A stretch of 64,000 bases of DNA from NCBI GenBank assembly GCA_014584345.1, contig JACTNB010000006.1:124001-188000 (forward strand), read 5' to 3'. The notes under the pieces were generated by a model that worked only from the letters and a program-made list of their open reading frames with translations, did not search any database and was not told the origin of the DNA. This DNA comes from Planctomycetota bacterium (GTDB taxonomy: Bacteria > Planctomycetota > Planctomycetia > Planctomycetales > Planctomycetaceae). This document shows, piece after piece, positions 46,103 through 58,331 of the stretch. A program made the translations under genes and the position numbers. The stretch's first letter is position 1. Every line of letters begins with the position of its first letter.

Positions 46103-47026
46103 ATGATTTCGACCATCCCTACCCAGGCCACGACAGCCAACACGGAAAATGAAGCCACAACGGTAATGCCGGGCAGACCGTATTTGCATTACGACCCGAA
46201 TGAATTTGCCAATTCGTTCAGCAAGCAGCCCTTTCTGATCGATCATGCGTTGTGTGAACATCCGCTGTTTCAAATGGAGCGATTGCTGGAACTGGCAGGC
46301 ACCCTGCCCCCGTGCCAGATCGAATACAACGCCGGAAAGCTACCGGTTTCGATATCCCACGAACAGACCCCGCAAAATGGCCTTTCTCCCGCGGAAACGA
46401 TTCGCCGGATCGCCGACTGTGAATCCTGGCTGGTGCTGAAATACGTGGAAAAAAACGCCGCGTATCACCAGATTCTCGACGATTGCCTGGCCCAAATTCG
46501 CCCACTCACGGAGAACATCTGCCCGGGCATGACCAAGCCCCATGCATTTATTTTCATTACGTCCCCGGGATCAATCACGCCCTATCACATCGACCCCGAA
46601 CATAATTTTCTGTTGCAGATTCAGGGATCGAAAACGATTCGCATGTACGATGGCAACGACCCCAGCATTCTGAACCCGCTGGAGTTGGAGCATTTTTACT
46701 GCGATCGCGGCCGCAATCTGGTCATGCAGGAACAGAACCGCGAACGCTGCTGGACCTATCAACTGAATCCCGGCCAGGGTCTGCATTTTCCCGTAACTTT
46801 TCCTCACTGGGTGGAAAACAACGAGGAAATCTCGATCTCGTTCAGCATTACGTTCCGCACTCCAGACCTGGACAAGCGCCGGGCGATTTTCCGCACCAAC
46901 GACCGTCTGCGCAAACTCGGTTTTCAACCGACTCCCCCTGGCCAGAACCGCCTCCGCGATACCGCTTATTACCAGGCCTTCCGCGCCGTGCGCAAAGTGA
47001 AAAGCATGTTCTCGAGCGAACAATAG
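46103..47026 (+). CDS. Cupin-like / JmjC-type Fe(II)-dependent oxygenase-like protein
   Basis: 307 residues. The double-stranded beta-helix is visible in ITPYHIDPEHNFLLQIQGSK, with His162 and Asp164 as the HxD metal ligands, and the distal His in VTFPHWVENNEEISISFSIT (about residue 235). The preceding AFIFITSPGS and the RMYDGND segment fit the cupin_8/JmjC branch of 2-oxoglutarate oxygenases. No signal peptide is seen, so it is probably cytoplasmic. It lies 33 bases downstream of the CelD-like gene and is likely part of the same two-gene unit; the substrate is unknown, perhaps a product of the acyltransferase. Confidence 0.8.
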   Translation: MISTIPTQATTANTENEATTVMPGRPYLHYDPNEFANSFSKQPFLIDHALCEHPLFQMERLLELAGTLPPCQIEYNAGKLPVSISHEQTPQNGLSPAETIRRIADCESWLVLKYVEKNAAYHQILDDCLAQIRPLTENICPGMTKPHAFIFITSPGSITPYHIDPEHNFLLQIQGSKTIRMYDGNDPSILNPLELEHFYCDRGRNLVMQEQNRERCWTYQLNPGQGLHFPVTFPHWVENNEEISISFSITFRTPDLDKRRAIFRTNDRLRKLGFQPTPPGQNRLRDTAYYQAFRAVRKVKSMFSSEQ

Positions 47027-47100
47027 GCATGTCGGTCGCATTCGGCGTGCATGCCTGATCGGTGACGCGGTCGGTTGCGACGCGCCACAGCAGTGCTCTC

Positions 47101-47127
47101 TCCCCGCCGTTCATTCACTGGCGGGGA
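47101..47127. terminator. GC-rich hairpin at the end of the nitrate operon
   Basis: TCCCCGCC (47101-47108) pairs with GGCGGGGA (47120-47127) in a perfect 8-bp stem with an 11-base loop. It overlaps the stop codon of the - strand regulator gene (47111) and lies between it and the convergent cupin-like gene (ending 47026). It has no T-run, so it may be a Rho-independent-like or bidirectional stabilising structure rather than a classic terminator. Confidence 0.35.
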
Positions 47128-48790
47128 AGGTCACCGCGCCACGTTTCGGAATCTGAATCTTCAATGCCCGGATTTTACGACGCAGGCTGACGCGGGTAAT
47201 CCCCAACAGTCGGGCCGATTGCGCGATGTTGCCCGACGTTGCATCGAGCACAGCCGTGATCAGCCCCACTTCGATGGCATCAATCGTATTTCCGAGAAGC
47301 ATCCCTTTATCGGTGGGGGAAAGAGTCTCGGCATAGACTGTCGCGTCGTCGCGCCAAAAGTCGGGCGTTCGCAGTCTGTCGAGCCGGGGTTGGGCACCGC
47401 ACGCTTCCTCGGAAATCAGCGGCTCCCTCCTTGTATGCACGATCTGCCCGGGCGTTTTCGAGGATTCATCCGAGATCGTGGAGGGGTGATCGACGTGCTG
47501 GTTCCGGGCCGGTGGGGGTGACTGAGACAGAGCCTGGGAAAGCGATTGGATGCAGGGAGTGTCGGCTTCGATGACCCCGCGATTGTCACGCAGTGCGGCG
47601 GTAACGACAGAACGCAGTTCCAGCAGATTGCCGGGCCAGGGATAACGAGACAAAATCCGCAACGCATCCGGTGAAATGTCGCTTGCAGACTGAACGGCTC
47701 CCGGGCCTGGTGTAATGTTTTCTGCCATGAAGCGGTCGATCAACAGTTCAAGGTCCTCTGACCGCACGCGCAGGGCAGGAAGAGAAATCGTTTCTCCCTG
47801 CAAGCGAAATCGCAAGTCGGGCCAAAGTCGGCGGGGCTCCAGGGCCGTAAATACGAGGCGGACATTCAAGTCTTTCCATGAATGAGATTCCGAAGCTGCG
47901 TCAGCATTCAACACATTCGCCAGCATCGCCTGTAGTCTCGGTTCGGCCTGTTCGATATGAGCGAGGACCAGGGTAAGATCCCGCAGTGACTCGCGGAGTT
48001 CGATCTCCCCAGGCGAATCGGCAAAGAGCAAACCGATCAATTCCGTTGACTGCAATGCGGCGGCGTCAAAAACCAGACAGCGATCTTCGGACAAACCGGC
48101 ATAGCGATGGATCATCCGGGCGACGGTTCGCTTTCCGGTCCCCACTTCCCCCAGAATCAGCGTCGGCAAGAATGACGCGGCGGCTGTCCCGATCGCCTCG
48201 AAAACCCGAGTCATCGCGGCACCCGAACCGATGAGAGGCAACATCGGTCCGGTCAGCCTGGGTGCTGTGCGCGCCGCGGACGGGAGTTGGCGCAGGCCAT
48301 CAGAGGGTGGCACGAATTTTTCGAGCCGAGCGACGAGTTCCCCGCCCGCTTCTGCCGCGTCGTCCACTGGTGAAATGCAGATCAATTTCACGGACGGAAG
48401 AGTAGCTGCCGCAATTCCGCAAGCAATGGAGCGACTGTCGCCGGCATGCCGCACCCACACGGGCAGGCCGCAATCTGTTTGCCGCAACCGCGCGATCGAC
48501 GCGTGGATTTCAGTCAATATCTGTTCGGGGGAGGCGGAAGAATCGAGGTCGTGCCCCAGGAGAATCGCGGAGATAATCACCAGGTTCGGGCGAAAAGAAA
48601 TCACGGCCTCGATGGCAAGGTCCAGGGTATCGACCTGCATGACGGCGTAATCGCACTGATCCGCGGCATCCCGCTCCCGGCGAAGGGCACGAGGATCGGC
48701 ATCCACCAGCAACAATCGCCGCGCGTCGATATCTCCGTGGCAACAATGCGTCGGCTTCTCGGCAGTGGAAATGGAAAGTTTCTTTGTCAA
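47111..48790 (-). CDS. NtrC-like AAA+ regulator without GAFTGA and with a degenerate receiver
   Basis: 559 residues from a TTG. Residues about 23-165 resemble a receiver (RRLLLVDADPRALRR) but the phospho-acceptor Asp is replaced: NLVIISAILLG has Ser where LLD is expected. The AAA+ domain (about 185-380) has Walker A GEVGTGKRTVARMIH, and a Walker B region near DLTLVLAHIEQAEPRL. The segment between (AAALQSTELIGLLF to LRESLRDLT) is shorter than usual and contains no GAFTGA, the loop that contacts sigma-54. The C-terminus has a Fis-type HTH (SGNIAQSARLLGITRVSLRRKIRAL). It is the last gene of the nitrate operon, 22 bases after the reductase gene. It probably binds DNA but is unlikely to activate sigma-54. 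Confidence 0.8.
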   Translation of the reverse strand: MTKKLSISTAEKPTHCCHGDIDARRLLLVDADPRALRRERDAADQCDYAVMQVDTLDLAIEAVISFRPNLVIISAILLGHDLDSSASPEQILTEIHASIARLRQTDCGLPVWVRHAGDSRSIACGIAAATLPSVKLICISPVDDAAEAGGELVARLEKFVPPSDGLRQLPSAARTAPRLTGPMLPLIGSGAAMTRVFEAIGTAAASFLPTLILGEVGTGKRTVARMIHRYAGLSEDRCLVFDAAALQSTELIGLLFADSPGEIELRESLRDLTLVLAHIEQAEPRLQAMLANVLNADAASESHSWKDLNVRLVFTALEPRRLWPDLRFRLQGETISLPALRVRSEDLELLIDRFMAENITPGPGAVQSASDISPDALRILSRYPWPGNLLELRSVVTAALRDNRGVIEADTPCIQSLSQALSQSPPPARNQHVDHPSTISDESSKTPGQIVHTRREPLISEEACGAQPRLDRLRTPDFWRDDATVYAETLSPTDKGMLLGNTIDAIEVGLITAVLDATSGNIAQSARLLGITRVSLRRKIRALKIQIPKRGAVTFPASE

Positions 48791-48812
48791 TGCATTCTCT
48801 CATTCGCGGATA

Positions 48813-50453
48813 TCAGTAGACATCTCGAACATAGCGTCCGGCGGAGGTCAGTTCCTTAAGGTAGAGACGTGCCCGTGATTCATTGATTTTCCCCTGTTCG
48901 GCGATGATCTGCAAGAGGGTGCGTTCGACATCCCGGGCCATTCTGGCCGCATCTCCGCAGACATAAAAGTGCCCTCCCTCCTGCAGCCAGCGCCACAATT
49001 CCCCTGCATGTTCCCGCATGAGGTGCTGCACATAGACTTTTTGCTCCCCGTCGCGACTGAAGGCCGTCTCCAATCGTGTCAGTACTCCCGATTGGAGATA
49101 CTCCTGGAGTTCTGCTTCGTAGAGGAAGTCGCAGTGACGTCGTTGATCGCCAAAAAACAGCCAGTTGCGTCCCGTGGCCTGGCGGGCAGCCCGTTCCTGC
49201 AGAAAGGCCAGGAACGGAGCGATTCCCGTCCCCGGACCGACCATGATCATTGGGGCGGAATCCTCTTGTGGAACCGTAAAACCACCGTGATTGGGTTGTA
49301 CGAAGACTCGCACCTGGCTCCCAATTTCCATCCGTTCCGCCAGCATGGTGCTGGCCACGCCGCGCCGGGTGCGCCCCTCGGATTCATAGATGACCTTGCC
49401 CACCGTTAGATGAACCTGCGAGCCGGCGTGCTTCATGCTGCTGGCTATTGAGTACAGCCTGGGATTGAGGGGCGTAAGGGTTTGCATCAATTCATCAGCA
49501 GTGATTCTTGCCTGGCTGCCTGTTTCGAGCGCGTCCAGCACGTCGAATCCAGGGGGGGGCCCTTGATCCTGCCATTGCCGTAGCGCGGTTCGTTCGATTT
49601 CGCATCCCGTACGGCTGGCCAGCAACGCCAGGAGTTCGTCGCTGGGGTCGCGCAAGCAACAATCGTGCGACAAGGCTTCGAACAACGGCACCTGCCGCTC
49701 CAGGGGACTATGCACTGGTGTCATTTCCCCGGCCCCCAGTTTATCGAGAATCCGCATCACGAGTTCACTGCAGTTGACTGGATAGACCCCGAGGGCATCA
49801 CCAACTTCGTAACGCATGCCAGACCCGTCCAGATCGATCACCACATGCCGCACATCCTTTTCCGAACCCTGCTTGTTGAGCTTTCGCGATTCCAGCAAAC
49901 GCGCCGGGTAGGGATTCTTGCGAGTGTAGCCCGACTGCTCCGCCGCGGGCGAAGCAGCATCCAAGGGCTCTTTCCGCAGGGCAGCATCCGTAACGCCCCC
50001 TGCTTCGGCAACATCCTGCTTAAGCAGCAGTTTAATCATCTGCCGGGTATCCTTGCCCCCGGGACTGCACAGTGACTGATTGGATTCCTCCCCCGAAGCG
50101 AGTGCCTCGGCGTAGGACTTGCAAACATAGCCACAAGAGCCGCAATCCAGTTGGGCCATGGCGGCCATGACTCTCCGCTTGAGTGGCTGGCCTTGTGCCA
50201 ATTCCATCCGTTCGTCGAGCGACAAGGCAGGGTCGTGCCAGGGGAAATCGTCCCCATCCTGTTGATCGGGCGGAGCTTGGAGCGTGGCCGTTTGCGACAT
50301 AGACATCCCCATTTCGGCAACAGCTTGCAGGCCCCCCCGTGATATTCCGGAGGAATCGGCATGCTGCATCCCCATCAGACCCGAGAAAAACCCATTGAGC
50401 CAGGCACGCTGTTCCTCGGTGAACGGAGCCGTGCGGGGAATGAATTCCGACAT
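48813..50453 (-). CDS. FAD/NADPH reductase with FeS domain, CysJ-like, for assimilatory nitrite/sulfite reduction
   Basis: 546 residues. The N-terminus begins FIPRTAPFTEEQRAWLNGFFSG, then a linker, then an FeS domain LDCGSCGYVCKSYAEALASG with a fourth Cys in SLCSPGG (PF04060-like, as in RnfB). The FAD domain (about 170-410) has LYSIASSMKH and GVASTMLAERM. The NADPH domain has IMVGPGTGIAPFLAFLQER, NWLFFGDQRRHCDFLYEAEL and FYVCGDAARMARDVERTLL. It ends in Tyr, as in CysJ-type proteins. The flavodoxin (FMN) domain of CysJ is absent, replaced by the FeS domain. It should move electrons from NADPH to the NirA-type enzyme encoded 18 bases upstream. The shared N-terminal motif may serve docking. Confidence 0.88.
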   Translation of the reverse strand: MSEFIPRTAPFTEEQRAWLNGFFSGLMGMQHADSSGISRGGLQAVAEMGMSMSQTATLQAPPDQQDGDDFPWHDPALSLDERMELAQGQPLKRRVMAAMAQLDCGSCGYVCKSYAEALASGEESNQSLCSPGGKDTRQMIKLLLKQDVAEAGGVTDAALRKEPLDAASPAAEQSGYTRKNPYPARLLESRKLNKQGSEKDVRHVVIDLDGSGMRYEVGDALGVYPVNCSELVMRILDKLGAGEMTPVHSPLERQVPLFEALSHDCCLRDPSDELLALLASRTGCEIERTALRQWQDQGPPPGFDVLDALETGSQARITADELMQTLTPLNPRLYSIASSMKHAGSQVHLTVGKVIYESEGRTRRGVASTMLAERMEIGSQVRVFVQPNHGGFTVPQEDSAPMIMVGPGTGIAPFLAFLQERAARQATGRNWLFFGDQRRHCDFLYEAELQEYLQSGVLTRLETAFSRDGEQKVYVQHLMREHAGELWRWLQEGGHFYVCGDAARMARDVERTLLQIIAEQGKINESRARLYLKELTSAGRYVRDVY

Positions 50454-50471
50454 GATGAATCACCTTCAATT

Positions 50472-52315
50472 TCATACCTGAAAAGTGGAATGCAACACGA
50501 GTTCCTTCAATTCCGCATCACTCTTTCGCGCCGCGAACGCCGCGAAGTCTTCATCAGGATCGCGCTGCTCCAGATAACCAGTCAGCAATCGCATCAACAC
50601 ATCTCCGCATTCGTTGTATGGCACCGAGGGGAACAACTCCCTCCCGATCGCTTGCCGAGACCCCCAGCCTCCACCGACGTGGATGTGATAGCCTTCGACC
50701 ATTTCGTCCCCCTGCTCCACCTGGCAGGCGAGCAAGCCGATATCGCCGATATAGTGTTGCGCACAACTATGATGGCACCCCGTAAGATGGATATTGAGGG
50801 GCTGGTCGAGTTCAATTTGCGATTCGAGATACCCGGTAATTTCCAGAGCATGCCGTTTCGTGTTCGCGGCGGCATACTTGCAACCGGCGCTTCCCGTGCA
50901 GGCAACCAGGCCGGCACGGAAACTGTTGGCTTCGCAACTTAGTCCGATCTCCTGGAGTTCGCGAATTACGGCATTGAGATGCTCTGTTGGCACATGGGAA
51001 AGGATGAGGTTTTGCCAAACCGTTAATCTCAATTCCCCCTGTCCATACCGTTCCGCGATATCGGACAATGCTTCCGCCTGCCTGCTGGACATACGACCGA
51101 CCGGCAATGCTACGCCAACATAATGTAAGCCGGGCTGGCGTTGCGGGTGGATGCCGACATGAGCAAAACGGTTTTCGTTGTCAGTATTGGACGATTGCCG
51201 TAGCGCTATCCGACGCAAAGGGCGCCCCAATTGTTTTTCGACCTCTTCGATAAATCGGGGGAAGCCCCAGTTGTCGAGCACGTACTTCAATCGCGCCTTG
51301 TTGCGGTCGGTTCGATTGCCGGAACGAATGAAAACCCTGACGATGGCGGCGGCGACCTCGATGCATTCCGATTGCTGAAGTAGAATTCCGGTATCGCGTG
51401 CGAAGTCCTTGTGTCCAGTGATGCCGCCCAGGGTCAGTCGGAAATAGACGCCTGCGGGAGTTTCCGGGGTGGCATCTTCGTCGTGCAACCGCACGGCGCG
51501 AAAGCCGATATCGTTGGTGTCGTCCAGGGAAGCCACCGATCCGCCACCGTCAAAGGCGATATTGAATTTTCGGGGTAAGCCGTACAGATCTCGATTTGCC
51601 AGGATGTAGGCATGCATCCGTTTGGCCCAGGGAATGGTTTCGATCAGTTCCTGGGGATCGATGCCGCTAAGCGGGCTTGCCGTGCAGTTTCGGATATTGT
51701 CTGCTCCACTTCCCTGGCAAGTAATTTCCAGTTCACGGAGTGCGTACAGGACTTCAGTGGGCATGTGGGCCGGAATGTCTCGCAATTGCAGGTTGGCGCG
51801 GGTAGTGCAATCAATCTGCCCACCGGCACAACGATCCGCAATGGCCGCGATCCCGCGTAGTTGCCACGATCGCAGGAGGCCCCCGGGGATACGCATACGA
51901 CACATAAAGGCATTCTGTGCGGGGGCTACATAAAACATGCCATGGTATTTTGTAAGGAAGACGTCAGTCCCCTTGGGAAACTCGCCGGCCCTGGCCCGCG
52001 ATTCCATTTCATCCCAGAGATCGAGGCCGTTCTTTTCTCGTTTGGCCTGCTCCTCGCGTGACAATTTTCCACCTGCTGCGAGGGTTTCGTCCTGCGCCTG
52101 GCGGGCGGCCCGGTCCGGGCCGGACACCACGGTTGCTCCATGGACCTCCAGGTTCCCGGTCTCCCTGCCCGGCGCCGTGCCGGTACTCGATCCCTTCGCG
52201 GTTGCACTGCCACTGAGAATGGGCAACCCGGTCACCGCGCGGGCCACGTCTGCTCCGAAGACTAAACCCGCGAGAAACTGTTGCTGTGATTCACTGAACC
52301 CGTTTGACGATGTAC

Positions 52316-52319
<4 letters not shown>
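50472..52319 (-). CDS. nirA: NirA-type siroheme nitrite reductase
   Basis: 615 residues from a GTG overlapping the nitrate reductase stop (GTGA). The enzyme reduces nitrite to ammonia with six electrons at a coupled siroheme-[4Fe-4S] centre. The cluster Cys pattern is VACTGSAGCKYA (CX5C) and GCHHSCAQHY (CX3C). Two ferredoxin-like reductase repeats are present (GGQIDCTTRANLQLRDIPA, GELRLTVWQNLILSHVP). It is about 80-100 residues longer than typical ferredoxin-dependent NirA because of an N-terminal extension that opens with FSESQQQFLAGLVFG, closely resembling the start of the reductase encoded downstream. A sulfite reductase is an alternative family, but the context with NasA and NrtABCD favours nitrite. 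Confidence 0.9.
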
Positions 52320-54651
<2,332 letters not shown>

Positions 54652-54655
<4 letters not shown>

Positions 54656-56463
54656 TTCAATGTTCCTGGCATCCGGTCATAAACGACGCTGGAAAAATAG
54701 AGCAAACGCTCCAGGACTTCTCCCACCACCAGCAATCCACAGGAGGCACAGGCCAGGCTCAACCCCCATGCGGGGGGGAGTCCCTGGGGCACGATGCAGG
54801 CAGACCCCAGTAACAGCAGGGCCAGGATCAATCCGGCACAGCCCGCGTCAAACCGCATTTCGGCCCAGCGCGCCAGTGGACCTGCCAACAGCACGCGGCT
54901 ACGCTGGTCATAGCTGTCCGACGAATCGCGGCGGGCGATCAAGACCCGATATTCCCACAATAGTTTGAGTTTGGAGGAAGCAACCAGAGCCATGAGCGCG
55001 GCCTGGAGACCATTCTGGGGCAGGCCTGATCCCCGCAGGAAATGCTCCAGGGAAAGCACCACCACCAGCCCCGCAGCCCCACACGTGCCCATGGAACCGA
55101 AGAAGCGGAGCAGTGTTCGGCTGGCTCGCCAGAGTTGCCGCCGGGTCACGATGTAGATCATGGCACTACTGTAGAGGCCCGCCAGTCCGATGGGGATGGT
55201 GACCAGTAGGGCGTATCCCGCCAGCCCACCTGGTAGGATCGCGAGCCCACTCGTGATGAAAGAGTTTCCGGAGAAAGCAGCGGACAGAGGCTCCGCCCAG
55301 GCGAGCACCACAACGCCGGTCAACATCGCAGTGTATTGCCCCAGGATCACCGCTTCGCGCGACAGCCAACTGGTGCGCAGTCCCAGAAAAATCCGCCAGG
55401 CGCGCAGAGGCTGGCCAAGATGCAGCGGCGCGAGGGCCAGCCCCAACCCCGCGACGAGCAGAGCCAGCAGGCTGGAGAGACGCACCGTTTCCATCGTCCA
55501 GGCCTGCCCGGTTCCCCAGGCGATGCCCGCGGCAATGCGTTCGCAGAGCAACAGTCCCACACTCATTTGCGTGGCCACAAGCATCAACGCGAGTGGCGCA
55601 TGACTTTCGGCAACCTCGTCGAGGGCATGGTCCTGGGCGATTGCAGCCCGAAACCATTCCGGGTAGCGGGTTTTGTAGACCGTGGTGGGGCTGGTGATCT
55701 TCGAAGCTGGCGCCCCGGGGGCCAGACGCGCCCCACTGGTATCCAGTCGAGGTTCGGTTTCTCCCTTGTTCACCAGGCGAATGGCAATCGCTTCGTTGGG
55801 ACAGGCCTGCACGCACGCTGGTGCCTCGCCCACGGAAAGCCGCTGTTGACACATATCGCACTTGCGGACAATTCCGAGCCGTTCGCTATAGCGGGGGACT
55901 TCATAGGGACACATCATCGTGCAATACTTGCATCCGATGCATTGATCATCCAAATGCCTGACAATGCCCGTCACGGGGTCCTTTTCGTAGGCGCTGACGG
56001 GGCAGCCGGCTACGCATCCTGGTTCCTCGCAATGGTGGCAAGCGGCCGTGACATGCTGAATGCGCGACTGCGCGCTTTTCGTTTCGTGCGGTATCTGGAC
56101 GGTGTTATCGGAACGCGGCACGTTGCCCAACCAGGAAAAAGCATCTTCGGCGGCGTTGGCCACGGTGCCGACACGACGCCACGCTTCCTCTTCGTCCAAA
56201 CCATTGAGGGTATGGCAAGCAACCACGCAAGACTTGCAACCACTGCATTTATCAAGATCGACCTCGAAGGCATATTGTTGATGCGGAGCCGGAGGAGTAG
56301 CAGGCATCAGGTGACGGTAATAACGCTGCTGAACGGGCACGTCCGAGTCGCGATGCAAGTTCGCACGACTGAATCGCTCCACGGCCGATAATTCCTCACG
56401 ACGACGAAGCAGTTCGTCGATGAAGTCCGCCCGTGGTTCGATAATGGGAAGTAACTGGCTCAT
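54652..56463 (-). CDS. DmsB-DmsC fusion: four-cluster ferredoxin subunit joined to a quinol-oxidising membrane anchor
   Basis: 603 residues from ATG 56463. The first 300 residues are a DmsB/NrfC-type ferredoxin with four [4Fe-4S] sites: CSGCKSCVVACH, CHHCEEPGCVAGCP, CIGCKYCTMMCP and CDMCQQ...CVQACP. From about residue 300 there are about eight membrane segments (ALMLVATQMSVGLLL, LSSLLALLVAGLGLAL, AILPGGLAGYALLVTIP and others) with the DmsC/NrfD layout. In DMSO reductase these are separate subunits; here one chain should oxidise membrane quinol and pass electrons to the nitrate reductase. It overlaps NasA by ATGA, so the two are made together. A soluble assimilatory enzyme normally takes ferredoxin or NADH electrons. 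Confidence 0.92.
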
Positions 56464-56500
56464 TTTGAACGCTGATATCAACAAACAGGTTTACAACAGA

Positions 56501-57388
56501 CTAAAACAGAAGGACCACCACGGAAGTCAACACCGAACCGTCGTAGTACGGCAGGGCCAGCCCACAGCGTTGGGCCGCCTGATCACCAGGAATGACACGG
56601 CCTGCCGCATAAATTTCGGGATTGCTGGAAACACATGCGCCGCCATGCTGACGGGCCATGCCAGGCAGCCCTTCGTCCGGCCCCAGCCGCGTCCCATCCC
56701 GCAACGTGAAGCATGGGGGCAGACTCGGATAGGACCCTTCACACAAGGTGAAACCATGCTCGTCGAGCGTCCAGATTTCTATGCCCCGCGCCAGGGGAGA
56801 TTTCGCCGAGCTGATCAGAATGACCGAGGCAACAAAGTCGTCATCGAAAATTGGAATGCCGACCGCACTGGTCAACGCCTCGTCCATAGCCCCCGCGGAA
56901 CGTAGAAATCCCGGGTGATGCGGCAAATTGTTGTGCACTGCGGCCCGATGATTATCCCACACGGTGCCGGGCAGCCCGCTCCCCTTTTCAAACCGTATGT
57001 AGGAACTGACATTTTGAAATCGTTCGAGTTTCGAATAATACCCCTGCGCCAGACCGACCTCGGAATAATCGCCGACCGGCTCCCAGATTTCGAACACGCC
57101 GAGCGCGGTGCTGTCGCGGGAGGCGGCGAGTGCAATCACCGAAACAATTTCACCGTCGCGGTAGATCGGAAACATCAAGACGGCGGCGACATCCGGCGGC
57201 AGACACGACGAATCCGTCATGATGGTGGGCAATCCACTCATCGCAACAGTCTGTACCAGGTCGCGGAAAGCAGATTCTTCGGTCAATGCGGACACCTGCC
57301 CCGCGGGAGTCACATCATAAACCTCGAAGGCCGCAAGAAAGTCACTGGCCGGTGGGGCCGACAGCAGCGAATTGGGAGAGTGGAACAT
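56501..57388 (-). CDS. Tandem GAF-domain protein within the nitrate operon
   Basis: 295 residues, all-soluble. At least two GAF units are seen: FEKGSGLPGTVWDNHRAAVH followed by TSAVGIPIFDDDFVASVILI, and LGPDEGLPGMARQHGGACVS with RCGLALPYYDGSVLTSVVVL. An N-terminal third unit (VAAVLMFPIYRDGEIVSVIA) may be a partial GAF. No enzymatic or DNA-binding domain is attached. Standalone GAF proteins such as NreA bind nitrate, and this gene sits between the transporter and reductase genes, so nitrate or nitrite sensing and control of the transporter or reductase is a good hypothesis. The ligand residues cannot be assigned from sequence alone. Confidence 0.75.
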   Translation of the reverse strand: MFHSPNSLLSAPPASDFLAAFEVYDVTPAGQVSALTEESAFRDLVQTVAMSGLPTIMTDSSCLPPDVAAVLMFPIYRDGEIVSVIALAASRDSTALGVFEIWEPVGDYSEVGLAQGYYSKLERFQNVSSYIRFEKGSGLPGTVWDNHRAAVHNNLPHHPGFLRSAGAMDEALTSAVGIPIFDDDFVASVILISSAKSPLARGIEIWTLDEHGFTLCEGSYPSLPPCFTLRDGTRLGPDEGLPGMARQHGGACVSSNPEIYAAGRVIPGDQAAQRCGLALPYYDGSVLTSVVVLLF

Positions 57389-57418
57389 AGCTTTCGTGTT
57401 CTAATCTGAAATGATAAG

Positions 57419-58234
57419 TCAAACAGTTGTCAGGTTACCGGTTGCCAGGGCACGCCTCTTGTGATCCTGCGTCTCCAGAAAGTGGATCATCTGCTCGCGG
57501 AATTCGTAATACTCGGGGTGATCGAGTACTTCCGCACGCCCGCGGGGTCGCGAGAAGGGAATCTGAAAGATGGCCCCCACGCGTGCCCGTGGTCCGTTGG
57601 TCATCATGACCACCCTGTCGGCGAGAAACAGTGCTTCGTCCACATCGTGTGTAATCATCAGCGTGGTGATCCGATCGCATGCGAGAATATCGAGCAGCAC
57701 CTCCTGCAATTCCATGCGTGTCAGGGAATCGAGCATGCCGAACGGTTCATCCAGCAGCAACATCTTCGGTTGCAACGCGAAGGCCCGTGCTATCCCAACG
57801 CGTTGCTGCATTCCCTGGCTCAACTCCCCCGCCCGCTTATGCAGACTGTCTCCCAGCCCGACGAGAGTCAGATAATAGGCCGCAATATCGCGACGTTCCT
57901 GACGCGTACCATGCGGATACACCTGGCGAACACCGAGCATCACGTTTTCGAACGCAGTCATCCAGGGCATCAGGCAGGGCGATTGAAAGACAATTCCGCG
58001 ATCCGGGCCGGGGCCGCTGATCTCGCGTCCTGCAATCGCAACGCCTCCCGTCGTGATGGAATTCAGCCCAGCGACCATTGTCAACACTGTGCTCTTGCCG
58101 CACCCCGAGTGGCCCAGCAGGCAGACGTACTCCCCCTGCTGCAAATTCAGATCGAAGTTTTCCACAATTACGGCCGGACCGGTGGGGGTATCGTACGTTT
58201 TACCCAGGCGAAATAATTCGACGTAGCCACGCAT
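57419..58234 (-). CDS. Nitrate-type ABC ATPase (NrtD-like)
   Basis: 271 residues from ATG 58234, with AGGA six bases upstream; an earlier TTG-type start would add 29 polar residues. Walker A is GHSGCGKST, the signature is LSQGMQQRVGIARAF, Walker B is LLLDEPFGMLD and the H-loop is LMITHDVDEALFLADRV. The SSU/NrtD/TauB family is clear. The PTGPAVIVENFDLNL start and the GPDRGIVFQSPCLMPW region match nitrate/cyanate importers. The regulatory NrtA-like tail of cyanobacterial NrtC is absent. It forms an asymmetric pair with the ATPase encoded upstream. Confidence 0.92.
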   Translation of the reverse strand: MRGYVELFRLGKTYDTPTGPAVIVENFDLNLQQGEYVCLLGHSGCGKSTVLTMVAGLNSITTGGVAIAGREISGPGPDRGIVFQSPCLMPWMTAFENVMLGVRQVYPHGTRQERRDIAAYYLTLVGLGDSLHKRAGELSQGMQQRVGIARAFALQPKMLLLDEPFGMLDSLTRMELQEVLLDILACDRITTLMITHDVDEALFLADRVVMMTNGPRARVGAIFQIPFSRPRGRAEVLDHPEYYEFREQMIHFLETQDHKRRALATGNLTTV

Positions 58235-58331
58235 GCTGTTCCTATCTTCGTTGAAGTGCGTTCCCTTAAGATTTCCGTCGGTATGGCTTTCACCACGGGA
58301 CGTCAGCCATTCGTAAGACACTCGCCCACGT

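Noticed and set aside
49552..49559. Eight-G runs in coding genes (here and at 13615-13622) as phase-variation tracts
   Set aside because: They encode ordinary Gly/Pro codons in conserved genes, and frames are intact on both sides.
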